DNA of 7,427 nt from JBLHGU01 sp047615875 (GCA_047615875.1 JBLHGU010000251.1:1-7427), one strand, 5' to 3'. Shown: positions 1 to 6,150, counted from the stretch's first letter. A program made the numbers and translations. Notes: generated by a model from the letters alone, not told the origin.

Positions 1-152
1 TGGTATGGATGTCGGTCATTGGATACCTTATTTTTGCCGAGTCTCCAGATCTGTTTACCTGGGTCGGCAGTATTCTGGTATTTGGAGGTGCATTGATTAT
101 TGGCACCTCTGAAGGGTTTAGTAATAAACGCCGCAATAAAGTAAGCACTTAA
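1..152 (+). CDS. DMT/EamA-type transporter, C-terminal end (partial)
   Basis: The reading frame is open from the left edge (first full codon at position 3) to TAA at 150-152 and encodes the last 49 residues of a membrane protein. It shows a short hydrophobic stretch (VWMSVIGYLIFAE), a polar turn (SPDLFTW), a second hydrophobic stretch (VGSILVFGGALIIGTSEGF), and a basic tail (NKRRNK). This is the pattern of the last two helices of drug/metabolite transporter (DMT, EamA) proteins, where a loop containing a conserved acidic residue precedes a final Gly-rich helix and a cytoplasmic basic tail. Such proteins are ten-helix inner-membrane carriers of amino acids, nucleosides or other small metabolites; the substrate cannot be inferred. 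The stop lies only 11 nt before the next start codon, so it is probably the upstream member of the hydratase operon. The family call rests on a short fragment. Confidence 0.72.
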   Translation, partial: VWMSVIGYLIFAESPDLFTWVGSILVFGGALIIGTSEGFSNKRRNKVST

Positions 153-163
153 TTAAAAAAATT

Positions 164-1081
164 ATGAATCCCTTAATTCCCTTTGCAGGCAGCTTATTGG
201 ATAGAGCAGATGCCGTACGTGCAGATGCTGATTTACTGAGTGAGCTGAAAACTCATAATGAAGCACATTTTTTGGCTTTCGATAATCTTTGTGTTGCCAT
301 GGATCAGAATCAGGATCTTTACTGGATTATAGGAAGTGATTTGCCAGAGGTGTGTAAAAACACAGTAATTATGGCATTTCTCGGACAATCTGAGACAGGC
401 GTCCCTTACTTTGCCTTTTCTATTTCCAGGCACACAGATCATTGGATAGATCAATTTAATTGTCAGTTTATCGATGTTAGAAGTGCTGGCTTGTTGTTGT
501 TGGATCACCGCGCTTCAATAGTGGCGCACGCGCGGTCAATCCTTGACTGGCACAATAGAACCAAATATTGTTCTCTATGTGGGGCAGAAAACATAATCCG
601 CGTGTGCGGTCATAAACTGCAATGTAGCAATAAGGATTGTGCGGTTGAACATTTTCCGCGGACGGACCCGGTAGTAATTATGCTGGTTGAATCTCCTGAT
701 CGTCAGCATTGCTTACTGGGTCGAAGCTTTCACTATCCGCCTAAGATTATTTCTGCTCTGGCGGGTTTTATGGAACCTGGTGAGAGTATCGAAGATGCTG
801 TTCGCAGAGAAACCTTTGAAGAAGCAGGCATTCGTTGTGATGAAATAAACTACCATGCAAGCCAACCCTGGCCATTTCCATCTACACTCATGATTGGTTG
901 TTTGGCCCGAGCAACTTCTACGGATCTTCAAATTGATCCTGTGGAAATTGAATATGCGGGTTGGTTTTCGAAAAACGAAGTGCGTCAGCTACTTGATGCG
1001 AATCACCCTGAGTATTTGGCACCGCAACCGATCGCCATTGCTTATCACCTCATCATTCACTGGTTGGAGAAAGAAACATGA
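164..1081 (+). CDS. nudC: NADH pyrophosphatase (NudC family, Nudix hydrolase)
   Basis: A 305-residue cytoplasmic enzyme that cleaves NAD(H) to NMN(H) and AMP; family members also remove NAD caps from RNA. Three signatures are visible. Four cysteines for structural zinc lie at about 136, 139, 154 and 159 (CSLC and CSNKDC), with the second pair spaced C-x4-C rather than the C-x2-C of E. coli. A complete Nudix box spans residues 201-223 (G-x5-E-x7-RE-x2-EE-x-G-I). The NudC-specific SQPWPFP motif lies at 233-239. The start is set by the conserved N-terminal pattern FAGSLLDRA...R.D, although upstream sequence is A-rich and has no convincing Shine-Dalgarno. At 305 aa it is longer than E. coli NudC (257 aa) and within the range of longer proteobacterial forms. 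Its TGA overlaps the next gene's ATG (ATGA), so it is translationally coupled to the nitrile hydratase genes, an unusual partner for nudC. Confidence 0.95.
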   Translation: MNPLIPFAGSLLDRADAVRADADLLSELKTHNEAHFLAFDNLCVAMDQNQDLYWIIGSDLPEVCKNTVIMAFLGQSETGVPYFAFSISRHTDHWIDQFNCQFIDVRSAGLLLLDHRASIVAHARSILDWHNRTKYCSLCGAENIIRVCGHKLQCSNKDCAVEHFPRTDPVVIMLVESPDRQHCLLGRSFHYPPKIISALAGFMEPGESIEDAVRRETFEEAGIRCDEINYHASQPWPFPSTLMIGCLARATSTDLQIDPVEIEYAGWFSKNEVRQLLDANHPEYLAPQPIAIAYHLIIHWLEKET

Positions 1082-1395
1082 ACCAACGACGAATAGGCCC
1101 CCATGATGTTGCGGCGAGTGTGACTGATTCTGTAAACACTACGGAACATACTTTAGCTGGCTGGGAAAAAAGTATCGATGGGCTTTATAAGTTGCTAGCA
1201 GATGAAAAACGTCACTTTTTTGTTGTCGATGAATTTCGTCATGCCGTCGAGTCGCTGGGCCCAGATGTCTATCACACCCACAGCTACTACGAACGCTGGG
1301 TATTGGCTATTCGCGATATTCTTATCCAGAAACAGGTGATTACATCAGAGGAATTGTCCCAACGTGTCGGCGAAGTCCTTGACCGGGAGAACTGA
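1078..1395 (+). CDS. Nitrile hydratase-family beta subunit, N-terminal half (separate polypeptide)
   Basis: A 105-residue protein matching the helical N-terminal domain of the nitrile hydratase beta subunit. Hand alignment to Rhodococcus Fe-type beta from memory aligns VDEFRHAVESLGPDVY, then SYYERWVLAIRDIL, then ITSEEL with the family pattern VDE.R..VE.M.P..Y, YYER, and L..EEL. R54 falls on beta-Arg56, which in the family hydrogen-bonds to the oxidised claw cysteine of the alpha subunit; Y70-Y71 and W74 belong to the conserved aromatic cluster. The start is well set: ATG overlaps the nudC stop (ATGA), with GGAGA at 1066-1070 seven bases upstream. The next gene supplies the C-terminal half, giving the split-beta layout of thiocyanate hydrolase (beta/alpha subunits) and toyocamycin nitrile hydratase. 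Alternatively it could be the beta-like metal-loading activator (P14K/NhlE type), which is homologous to this same domain. The position directly before the C-terminal half favours a structural subunit, but a dual role is possible because no separate activator is present in the window. Confidence 0.85.
   Translation: MNQRRIGPHDVAASVTDSVNTTEHTLAGWEKSIDGLYKLLADEKRHFFVVDEFRHAVESLGPDVYHTHSYYERWVLAIRDILIQKQVITSEELSQRVGEVLDREN
1385..1390 (+). promoter_or_regulatory. Ribosome binding site for the TTG-started beta C-half gene
   Basis: GGGAGA lies seven bases before TTG 1398-1400, inside the 3' end of the preceding gene. It decides the start: an in-frame TGA at 1380-1382 closes the frame upstream, and no ATG or GTG exists between that stop and the conserved start of the domain. 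It also argues that the split between the two beta halves is a real gene boundary. Confidence 0.7.
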
Positions 1396-1397
1396 GA

Positions 1398-1697
1398 TTG
1401 GCAGTTCAAAAATTCCATCCCGGCGACTCAGTCAAGGTAGAGAAAATTGATTCCGAGGGGCATGTGAGAACACCCGGTTATATACAGGGAAAATGCGGTG
1501 TCATTGAACGATTCTGTGGTTACTTTCCTAATCCGGAACAAAGGTCTATTGGACTTAACGGCTTGCCAGAAGTACCTCTTTACAGAGTTCGTTTTTCTGG
1601 TGCCCAGTTATTTGCAGAAAAGTGGAATGAAGTTGCAGATAGTATCGACGTTGAAGTGTTCGAACACTGGCTAAGAGAGGCAAAAAATGACATCTAA
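1398..1697 (+). CDS. Nitrile hydratase-family beta subunit, C-terminal SH3-like half (separate polypeptide)
   Basis: A 99-residue protein matching the SH3-like barrel that forms the C-terminal domain of nitrile hydratase beta. Recognisable blocks are F.PGD.V.V (residues 6-14), the HVRTPGYIQGK.GVIER segment (22-38), GYFPNPE (41-47), PLYRVRF (60-66), and a C-terminal D.V.VEVFE.WL (84-92). In the Rhodococcus enzyme the Arg of the H-I-R-M-P motif (beta-Arg141) hydrogen-bonds to the oxidised alpha-subunit cysteines; here that position is R24 of HVRTP, so the claw-contacting arginines are conserved across the two separate beta polypeptides. It starts at TTG, two bases after the upstream TGA, with its own Shine-Dalgarno GGGAGA. 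Its 3' end overlaps the alpha gene by 11 nt. In thiocyanate hydrolase the equivalent polypeptide is the alpha subunit. Substrate (organic nitrile or thiocyanate) is undecided. Confidence 0.88.
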   Translation: MAVQKFHPGDSVKVEKIDSEGHVRTPGYIQGKCGVIERFCGYFPNPEQRSIGLNGLPEVPLYRVRFSGAQLFAEKWNEVADSIDVEVFEHWLREAKNDI

Positions 1698-2358
1698 AGA
1701 TAACCATCCGGATAATGCCACACATAGTCATGGGCATGATCACCCTCATGACCACGCACCTCCACCGGACCATGGACCGGTTACTCAAGTACAGGCAATA
1801 CAAATTGCCCTTCAGGAACTACTAATTGAAAAGAATATAGTTTCAGCGGGCGAAATTCGTGAAATGGTCGAATTGATCGACAGTATTACACCCTCTCGCG
1901 GCGCAGAGGTGGTGGCTAAAGCGTGGTTAGATCCAGAATTTAAATCACGCCTATTGCAGGATGGCACGGCAGCTTGTCAGGAGCTGGGTATAGATCTTCG
2001 TCCCACTCCTCTGGTTGTGGTTGAAAACACCCGCTCGATACATAATGTAATTGTCTGCACCTTGTGTTCATGCTATCCACGCATGTTGCTTGGCCTGCCA
2101 CCAGACTGGTATAAGTCTACTGCCTACAGATCAAGAGTGGTGGTGGAGCCTCGCGCTGTTCTGGAGGAGTTTGGTACGCAGCTAGACCCAAAGTTATCAA
2201 TACGTGTTCATGACAGTACTGCTGATATGCGCTACATGGTGTTGCCGAGACAACCGGACAATGCTGAAGGGTTTACAGAGCAACAATTAATGGCCCTTGT
2301 GACACGAGATTGTATGATTGGGGTGGTTTTGCCTACAGTTCCTGTTTCTACTAGTTAA
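1687..2358 (+). CDS. Nitrile hydratase-family alpha subunit, cobalt-type (thiocyanate hydrolase gamma-like)
   Basis: A 223-residue metal-binding subunit of a nitrile hydratase-family enzyme, which adds water to a nitrile to give an amide (or hydrolyses thiocyanate to carbonyl sulfide and ammonia in the SCNase branch). The claw motif VCTLCSCYPR has C124, C127, S128 and C129. Threonine in the second claw position marks the Co(III) type, whereas Fe-type enzymes have CSLCSC. Flanking family blocks are intact: VVVENT..IHNVIVCTLCSC, GLPPDWYKS..YR.R.V.EPR.VL.EFG (136-163), and DSTADMRYMVLP...EGFTEQQL..LVTRDCMIGV (176-213). Residues 13-30 are histidine-rich (HSHGHDHPHDH...DHG), probably a metal-acquisition tail; this replaces part of the usual N-terminus. 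The start has AGAGAGG at 1674-1680, six bases upstream, and overlaps the beta C-half gene. Length is close to the family norm of about 200-240 aa. The gene ends within the oppositely oriented amidase gene (8-bp overlap). Confidence 0.93.
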   Translation: MTSKDNHPDNATHSHGHDHPHDHAPPPDHGPVTQVQAIQIALQELLIEKNIVSAGEIREMVELIDSITPSRGAEVVAKAWLDPEFKSRLLQDGTAACQELGIDLRPTPLVVVENTRSIHNVIVCTLCSCYPRMLLGLPPDWYKSTAYRSRVVVEPRAVLEEFGTQLDPKLSIRVHDSTADMRYMVLPRQPDNAEGFTEQQLMALVTRDCMIGVVLPTVPVSTS

Positions 2359-3811
2359 GGGGCGCTCGACTAAACCCTCCGCGAATTGATTCGAATAATC
2401 GTCCGATCTCAAATAACCGTGCTTCCTGAAATGGTGCTGAGACAAACTGAATAGCACCGGGCAGTGCCGGAGCAGAATGATTGCCATTTGATGCCTTGCC
2501 TCTGGATGACGAATTCTCAAATAAACCAGAGGGTATTGATAATCCCGGTATGCCAAGATAGTTGGCGAAGCGGGTAAAAATAGCGGAACGTGCGAAATCA
2601 GCATCCACCTGTTGCTCAGTTAACTCATTGGCAGATTGGTGCAAAGGGGCATGGTCGAGGGAAACGGGTAGTGCCAGAACATCTACCTGTTTAAAGGCTG
2701 TATGAACAAAGTCATCCAGTAGTGGTCCGCGCATACACTGTGCTTCCAGATAGTCTGCTGCGGAAATATGTAGTCCATCCCGAATAACGCTGCGTACGGC
2801 ATGGGAAAGCAGGGAACTTTCATCTAATAGTGCCTTTTTATGCAACGCCACAGCTTCGCTTTTGACGATGCGTTGATGGAGTACGGTATATCTTTCCAGT
2901 TGTGGAAGGTGAATATCTATTATTTCAACACCTGTGTCAGCCATTAGTTGGACGGCACTGTTATAAGCCTCCACCGATGGTTGATACTGCTGCGCATTGT
3001 GTAATACACCAATACGAATATTTTGCCTGAATTGATCGGGTTGAATTTCAAGGTCAATTTTGCGATGCTGATAGCGCGGTGCTCGCACGGTGGTTGCGTC
3101 ATTATTGTCGTGCCCATTTATTGCCTCAAACAGGCAGGCCACATCATCAACAGTATGTCCAAATGGTCCAATGCAATCCATGCTCCAGGTGCGCGGCACT
3201 GCACCATAACGGCTCACACTTCCATAGGTTGGTTTTAGGCCAACCACACCACAAAAAGCCGCCGGGATTCTGATTGATCCACCAGCATCCGAGCCAATAG
3301 AGCCACAGCATAAAGAGGCAGCTATTGCTGCAGCGCTGCCACCTGACGAGCCGCCTGTGATGTGTTTTTGATCCCAGGGGTTTTTGCAGCGTCCAAAATG
3401 GGCATTGTCGCCAGTTCCACCAGCGGCATACTCATCCATGTTTAGAACACCTAGCAGGATAGCGCCCGCAGCCTCTAGTCTTTCAACTACAGTAGCAGGA
3501 TTGCTTGTGACAGATCTGGGTGCTTTACTGCCACCTGAAGCTATGTGGGACTGAAAATCGAAGATATCTTTTATTGCAATAGGAATGCCATGCAGGTTTC
3601 CTCGGCAATGTCCGTCGTCAAGCTCCTTTTGTAATTCCGTAGCGCGTTGTAAAGCTCGTTGATTAAAGCTTTGCAAGAAAATTCCCAAGTTAGAACTGTG
3701 TAATTCGATTCGGTCCAGATAGTGCTCGACTAACTGGGAAATCCCAATTTCTTGTTTTAACAGGCTGTCGTGTAGCTCTAGTACCGATCTCTCATGCAGA
3801 TTATTCATCAT
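2351..3811 (-). CDS. Amidase-signature hydrolase (GatA-like amidase)
   Basis: A 486-residue member of the amidase signature family, cytoplasmic, hydrolysing a carboxamide to acid plus ammonia. The Ser-cisSer-Lys triad is complete: K81 in PIAIKD, S155 in GGSSGGSAAA (153-162), and nucleophile S179 in SDAGGSIRIPA; the 74- and 24-residue spacings match those of the family. FCGVVGLKPTYGSVSRYG (187-203) and the C-terminal GAIQFVSAPFQEARLFEIG (452-470) resemble GatA, the Glu-tRNA(Gln) amidotransferase subunit. No gatC or gatB lies here, so a stand-alone amidase is more likely. A Ser/Asn-rich insertion (about 431-450) sits before the last beta strand, where relatives have a short turn. Two adjacent ATGs (3811 and 3808) could start translation, and neither has a strong Shine-Dalgarno. 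The gene is probably coupled to the small gene upstream, with which it overlaps by 11 nt. It plausibly acts on the amide produced by the neighbouring hydratase, although it is on the opposite strand. Confidence 0.93.
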   Translation of the reverse strand: MMNNLHERSVLELHDSLLKQEIGISQLVEHYLDRIELHSSNLGIFLQSFNQRALQRATELQKELDDGHCRGNLHGIPIAIKDIFDFQSHIASGGSKAPRSVTSNPATVVERLEAAGAILLGVLNMDEYAAGGTGDNAHFGRCKNPWDQKHITGGSSGGSAAAIAASLCCGSIGSDAGGSIRIPAAFCGVVGLKPTYGSVSRYGAVPRTWSMDCIGPFGHTVDDVACLFEAINGHDNNDATTVRAPRYQHRKIDLEIQPDQFRQNIRIGVLHNAQQYQPSVEAYNSAVQLMADTGVEIIDIHLPQLERYTVLHQRIVKSEAVALHKKALLDESSLLSHAVRSVIRDGLHISAADYLEAQCMRGPLLDDFVHTAFKQVDVLALPVSLDHAPLHQSANELTEQQVDADFARSAIFTRFANYLGIPGLSIPSGLFENSSSRGKASNGNHSAPALPGAIQFVSAPFQEARLFEIGRLFESIRGGFSRAPLN

Positions 3812-3956
3812 TGTTGCTATCGGTAGATGATTGTAGGTTACGAGTCAAATGTAGTGAGAATTGCCAGGGATCCGGTACGTTATCGATAGCAGTCTTTAAT
3901 TCATCTTCGTTGTAATCGACTCGTTGTTCTATGTCATTGGTTGTTTCATTTTTCAT
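3801..3956 (-). CDS. Small acidic protein of unknown function, overlapping both operon neighbours
   Basis: A 51-codon reading frame fills the gap between the binding-protein gene and the amidase gene. It starts at ATG inside the 3' end of the former (11-nt overlap) and ends at TAA inside the start of the latter (11-nt overlap). The protein begins MKNETTNDIEQRVDYNEDEL, has a core with VPDPWQFSLHLTRNL (27-41), and ends in an S/D/N-rich tail. It has about 12 acidic residues against 4 Lys/Arg, with no membrane segment or signal. A short AGG lies about nine bases before the ATG, so initiation may depend on coupling. I do not recognise the family. Its position directly before a GatA-like amidase recalls the small GatC or AtzG partners of related amidases, but it is shorter and I see no matching motif, so that role is only a positional guess. 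Symmetrical stop/start overlaps are the main evidence that it is a real gene. Confidence 0.62.
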   Translation of the reverse strand: MKNETTNDIEQRVDYNEDELKTAIDNVPDPWQFSLHLTRNLQSSTDSNNDE

Positions 3957-4998
3957 GGTTTGCTACCTGTTGCCTGATATTTTCCAGTCTGGTTAACAGG
4001 GCTGGGAAATCGACAGGAATATCATAATTCGCACAATGTTCGACGTCTTCCTGTAATGAATCCCACTGGATGGCTTTGAGAAATTGACTGGACATCTTAC
4101 TAAAGACCTCAGGATTTCCCATTTGCACAATTGGGTTACACACTTTCTCATTGCTGGCAATTTGAGTCGCTACAGTCGGGTCCAATATATAGGCTAAAAA
4201 ATTCTCTGCCAGTTGTGCCTGGGAACTTCGTGTTGGTATAGAAGTAATCTCCATAAAAGCTATCGCTCCATGGCCATCAATGGGTCCACTCTTTGGAGTG
4301 ATAGCCTCAATATTCAGATGTCCTTGCAGCCTTAAATGTGCCGAAGTAAACAGACCACCAGACATGAAAAGATCAATCTCACCATCAACAAGGGCACGGT
4401 TCAGTTGATTACTATCGCTGGTAATCAGAGACGCATTACGAAACCAGTGAGTTGCCATACTATCGAAACGACAAAGGTCGTCTTCGCTGAGTGAACCAAA
4501 AGGGTTTAGTCCTGCCGAAATGCAAATGTGAAATACATTAAATTCAGGGAACAGTAGAATGCCGTAGTCAAACCTGGAGTCAGAGTCACTGATGAGATTA
4601 AAGCCTTCATCAGCTGCCGTAGATGCGGAAATGCGATGGTTGTTTACAACAAAGTTAAAAGGCCCGAAACGCTGTGGTATGCCTATTAACTCACCACTAT
4701 CTGCATAGGCCCACTCACAAAGCCTGGATGCCCAGGGCAAGTTGCTGTTCAACAGGGGAGAGAACTTGTCTTTATCCAAACTGAGGATTTTGTTGCTGGG
4801 AAATAGCTGTTTTCGTGCGTAGGGGTTATTGATATTCAATATGTCGACGTTTGCGTGATCTCCCAACACTTGTTGAGCAGCCCAGATGTCTGAAACTAAT
4901 ACAGAGGCATTGATAGCGACTTGTTCGGATTGCTCAAACTGATGTAGGTAGTCACCCTCATCATATCCATCCCAACAAAGGATTTGAAAGTCTGGCAT
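3946..4998 (-). CDS. PotD/PotF-like solute-binding fold protein without a signal peptide
   Basis: A 350-residue protein resembling polyamine-type ABC substrate-binding proteins. It opens directly on the first strand of the fold (FQILCWDGYDEG, like the YNW.EY of PotD). GIPQRFGPFNFVVNN (106-120) resembles the PotD hinge block containing SIPY.WG....V, and ENFLAYILDPTVATQIA (265-281) matches the family pattern of a helix followed by P-x-VA-x-Q-x-A. The start at ATG 4998 is preferred because AAAGGA at 5006-5011 lies seven bases upstream; a longer frame from TTG 5049 adds 17 hydrophilic residues and has no obvious RBS. Neither start gives a hydrophobic signal or lipobox, so the protein should be cytoplasmic unless exported by another route. 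No permease or ATPase gene is in the window. It overlaps the following small gene by 11 nt. Possible roles are cytoplasmic ligand carrier, sensor or enzyme partner for the amidase/hydratase system; none is proven. Confidence 0.8.
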   Translation of the reverse strand: MPDFQILCWDGYDEGDYLHQFEQSEQVAINASVLVSDIWAAQQVLGDHANVDILNINNPYARKQLFPSNKILSLDKDKFSPLLNSNLPWASRLCEWAYADSGELIGIPQRFGPFNFVVNNHRISASTAADEGFNLISDSDSRFDYGILLFPEFNVFHICISAGLNPFGSLSEDDLCRFDSMATHWFRNASLITSDSNQLNRALVDGEIDLFMSGGLFTSAHLRLQGHLNIEAITPKSGPIDGHGAIAFMEITSIPTRSSQAQLAENFLAYILDPTVATQIASNEKVCNPIVQMGNPEVFSKMSSQFLKAIQWDSLQEDVEHCANYDIPVDFPALLTRLENIRQQVANHEK

Positions 4999-5005
4999 TG
5001 TTCTA

Positions 5006-5011
5006 TCCTTT
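5006..5011 (-). promoter_or_regulatory. Ribosome binding site for the binding-protein-like gene
   Basis: On the minus strand AAAGGA lies seven bases before ATG 4998. It selects this start over the upstream in-frame TTG at 5049, which would extend the protein by 17 residues into the short gap after the DUF2817 gene. The choice matters because it confirms that no signal peptide is encoded. Confidence 0.65.
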
Positions 5012-5058
5012 AAAAAATCGTAATCAAGTGTTCGTAAATACCTGGCCAATTTTAAAAA

Positions 5059-6150
5059 TTACGATTGGGGTAAACCCTCAATCACACGTTCAATAACTTC
5101 TCGACCTCGTTCCCAAAGCATCTGCTTCCATTTATCCTCATCCACATAAAATGCATCTCTCACTAATGTTCTGATGTCATCTCCCAGAGGGCTTTGTGGA
5201 TCGCCATGTACATAGACCCATATATCGCCCCGCATGGCATGGCTTACTGTTTTTTGATCCAGGGTGCCAAACTCTAGACCCACTGAAGTCCATTCTAGAT
5301 TATCTGAACCAGGTCGAAAGCCGGCAAGAACTGACCCTTTTGACCCGGCATAGTTAGAAGAGCCGGCTGTCGTACTGTGTACCTCGTCACCAAACCAGTC
5401 GAATAACCGATCAAATACTGCTTCGCCCGGTTTTGCTGGCGTCATTAATTCCCCATAGCCGTAAGGACCAAGTCCCGTATGTAGATCGATCAGGATGCCT
5501 TGCTTAGCATTTACCAGTTCTTTCTGGCAAATTTTATAGAGCGTTTCATTAGACCAGCTTGCCTTCTGGCCACCAAAGTGAACGCTGTCCGGATGAAAAT
5601 ACTGACCCTTGGTTAACGCCTTTCTTACCGGAACTGCGCCGTGCTCATTGGCTAATAGATCTAATTGTTTATTACATTCCAGAAAATCAGATTCTTGCCA
5701 GCGCTTGGGTACTGCATGAGGATACAGTAGCTCGAACAGCTCATTCTCAGGATAATTATTGCCCGCATGATCTACAAAATTTCGATTCATGTCGACATTG
5801 TCTTCGTTAACCCGCCGACACCATGAAAAACCAAACGGATTGACTCCATGGATCAGGAGTAGGGCGGTTCCAATAGGTAGTTTAGGACCATTTTTATCCA
5901 GCAGCATGCCGACCTGGATACCGGAGCCGCCAAAGCCTTCAACACCATGTGTAGCACTGGTCAGGATAATGACAGTTTCCGCGTCTACAGGACCTATTCG
6001 GGCAACGTCTGTAGCTAACTCTTCATCATCTATACCCAGTAATGGGTGGATATAATGGTCAACATCTATGCCGGCCTGGGAACAGGCTTGATGAAAATTT
6101 TCGCGAGACCCGGTATACGTATTTGCAAAATAAGCAGTAGCTGTACTCAA
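5059..6150 (-). CDS. M14-like zinc carboxypeptidase/deacylase, DUF2817 family
   Basis: A 363-residue protein of the DUF2817 group, distant relatives of M14 zinc carboxypeptidases and the AspA/AstE deacylases. Visible motifs are SATHGVEGFGGSGIQ (65-79) with presumed zinc ligands H68 and E71, HGVNPFGFSWCRRVNEDNVDMNRNF (starting at 101; the NRNF is the M14-like substrate-binding Asn-Arg), DLHTGLGPYGYGEL (222-235) with the third zinc ligand H224, and GLEFGT (291-296) with the likely catalytic E293. No signal peptide is seen, so it is probably cytoplasmic. It starts at TTG 6150 with AGGAG eight bases upstream; no in-frame ATG is nearby. It is the first gene of the leftward operon, 60 bp before the binding-protein-like gene. 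Families of this fold remove a C-terminal amino acid or an acyl group from an amide-linked substrate; the specific substrate is unknown. Confidence 0.9.
   Translation of the reverse strand: MSTATAYFANTYTGSRENFHQACSQAGIDVDHYIHPLLGIDDEELATDVARIGPVDAETVIILTSATHGVEGFGGSGIQVGMLLDKNGPKLPIGTALLLIHGVNPFGFSWCRRVNEDNVDMNRNFVDHAGNNYPENELFELLYPHAVPKRWQESDFLECNKQLDLLANEHGAVPVRKALTKGQYFHPDSVHFGGQKASWSNETLYKICQKELVNAKQGILIDLHTGLGPYGYGELMTPAKPGEAVFDRLFDWFGDEVHSTTAGSSNYAGSKGSVLAGFRPGSDNLEWTSVGLEFGTLDQKTVSHAMRGDIWVYVHGDPQSPLGDDIRTLVRDAFYVDEDKWKQMLWERGREVIERVIEGLPQS

Noticed and set aside
1380..1400. Frameshift splitting a single fused nitrile hydratase beta gene
   Set aside because: The two halves are in different frames, but the downstream half has its own Shine-Dalgarno seven bases before a TTG, an in-frame stop closes its frame at 1380-1382, and the same split is known in thiocyanate hydrolase. 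A real gene boundary is more likely, though not proven.
1687..2358. Nitrile hydratase-like leader peptide (NHLP) of a RiPP natural product
   Set aside because: The alpha gene is full length with an intact CTLCSC metal claw and both beta halves beside it; no RiPP modification enzymes are present.
2351..3811. True GatA subunit of the Glu-tRNA(Gln) amidotransferase
   Set aside because: Motifs are GatA-like, but no gatC or gatB is adjacent and the context is catabolic. Stand-alone amidases of this family are common lookalikes.
4999..5049. Longer TTG start of the binding-protein-like gene as a signal peptide
   Set aside because: The extra 17 residues are hydrophilic and charged with no hydrophobic core, and the ATG at 4998 has a clear Shine-Dalgarno.
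5046..5061. A/T palindrome (AATTTT-A-AAAATT) after the DUF2817 gene as a terminator
   Set aside because: It has no GC stem, is inside a tight operon gap, and is explained by low-complexity A/T sequence.
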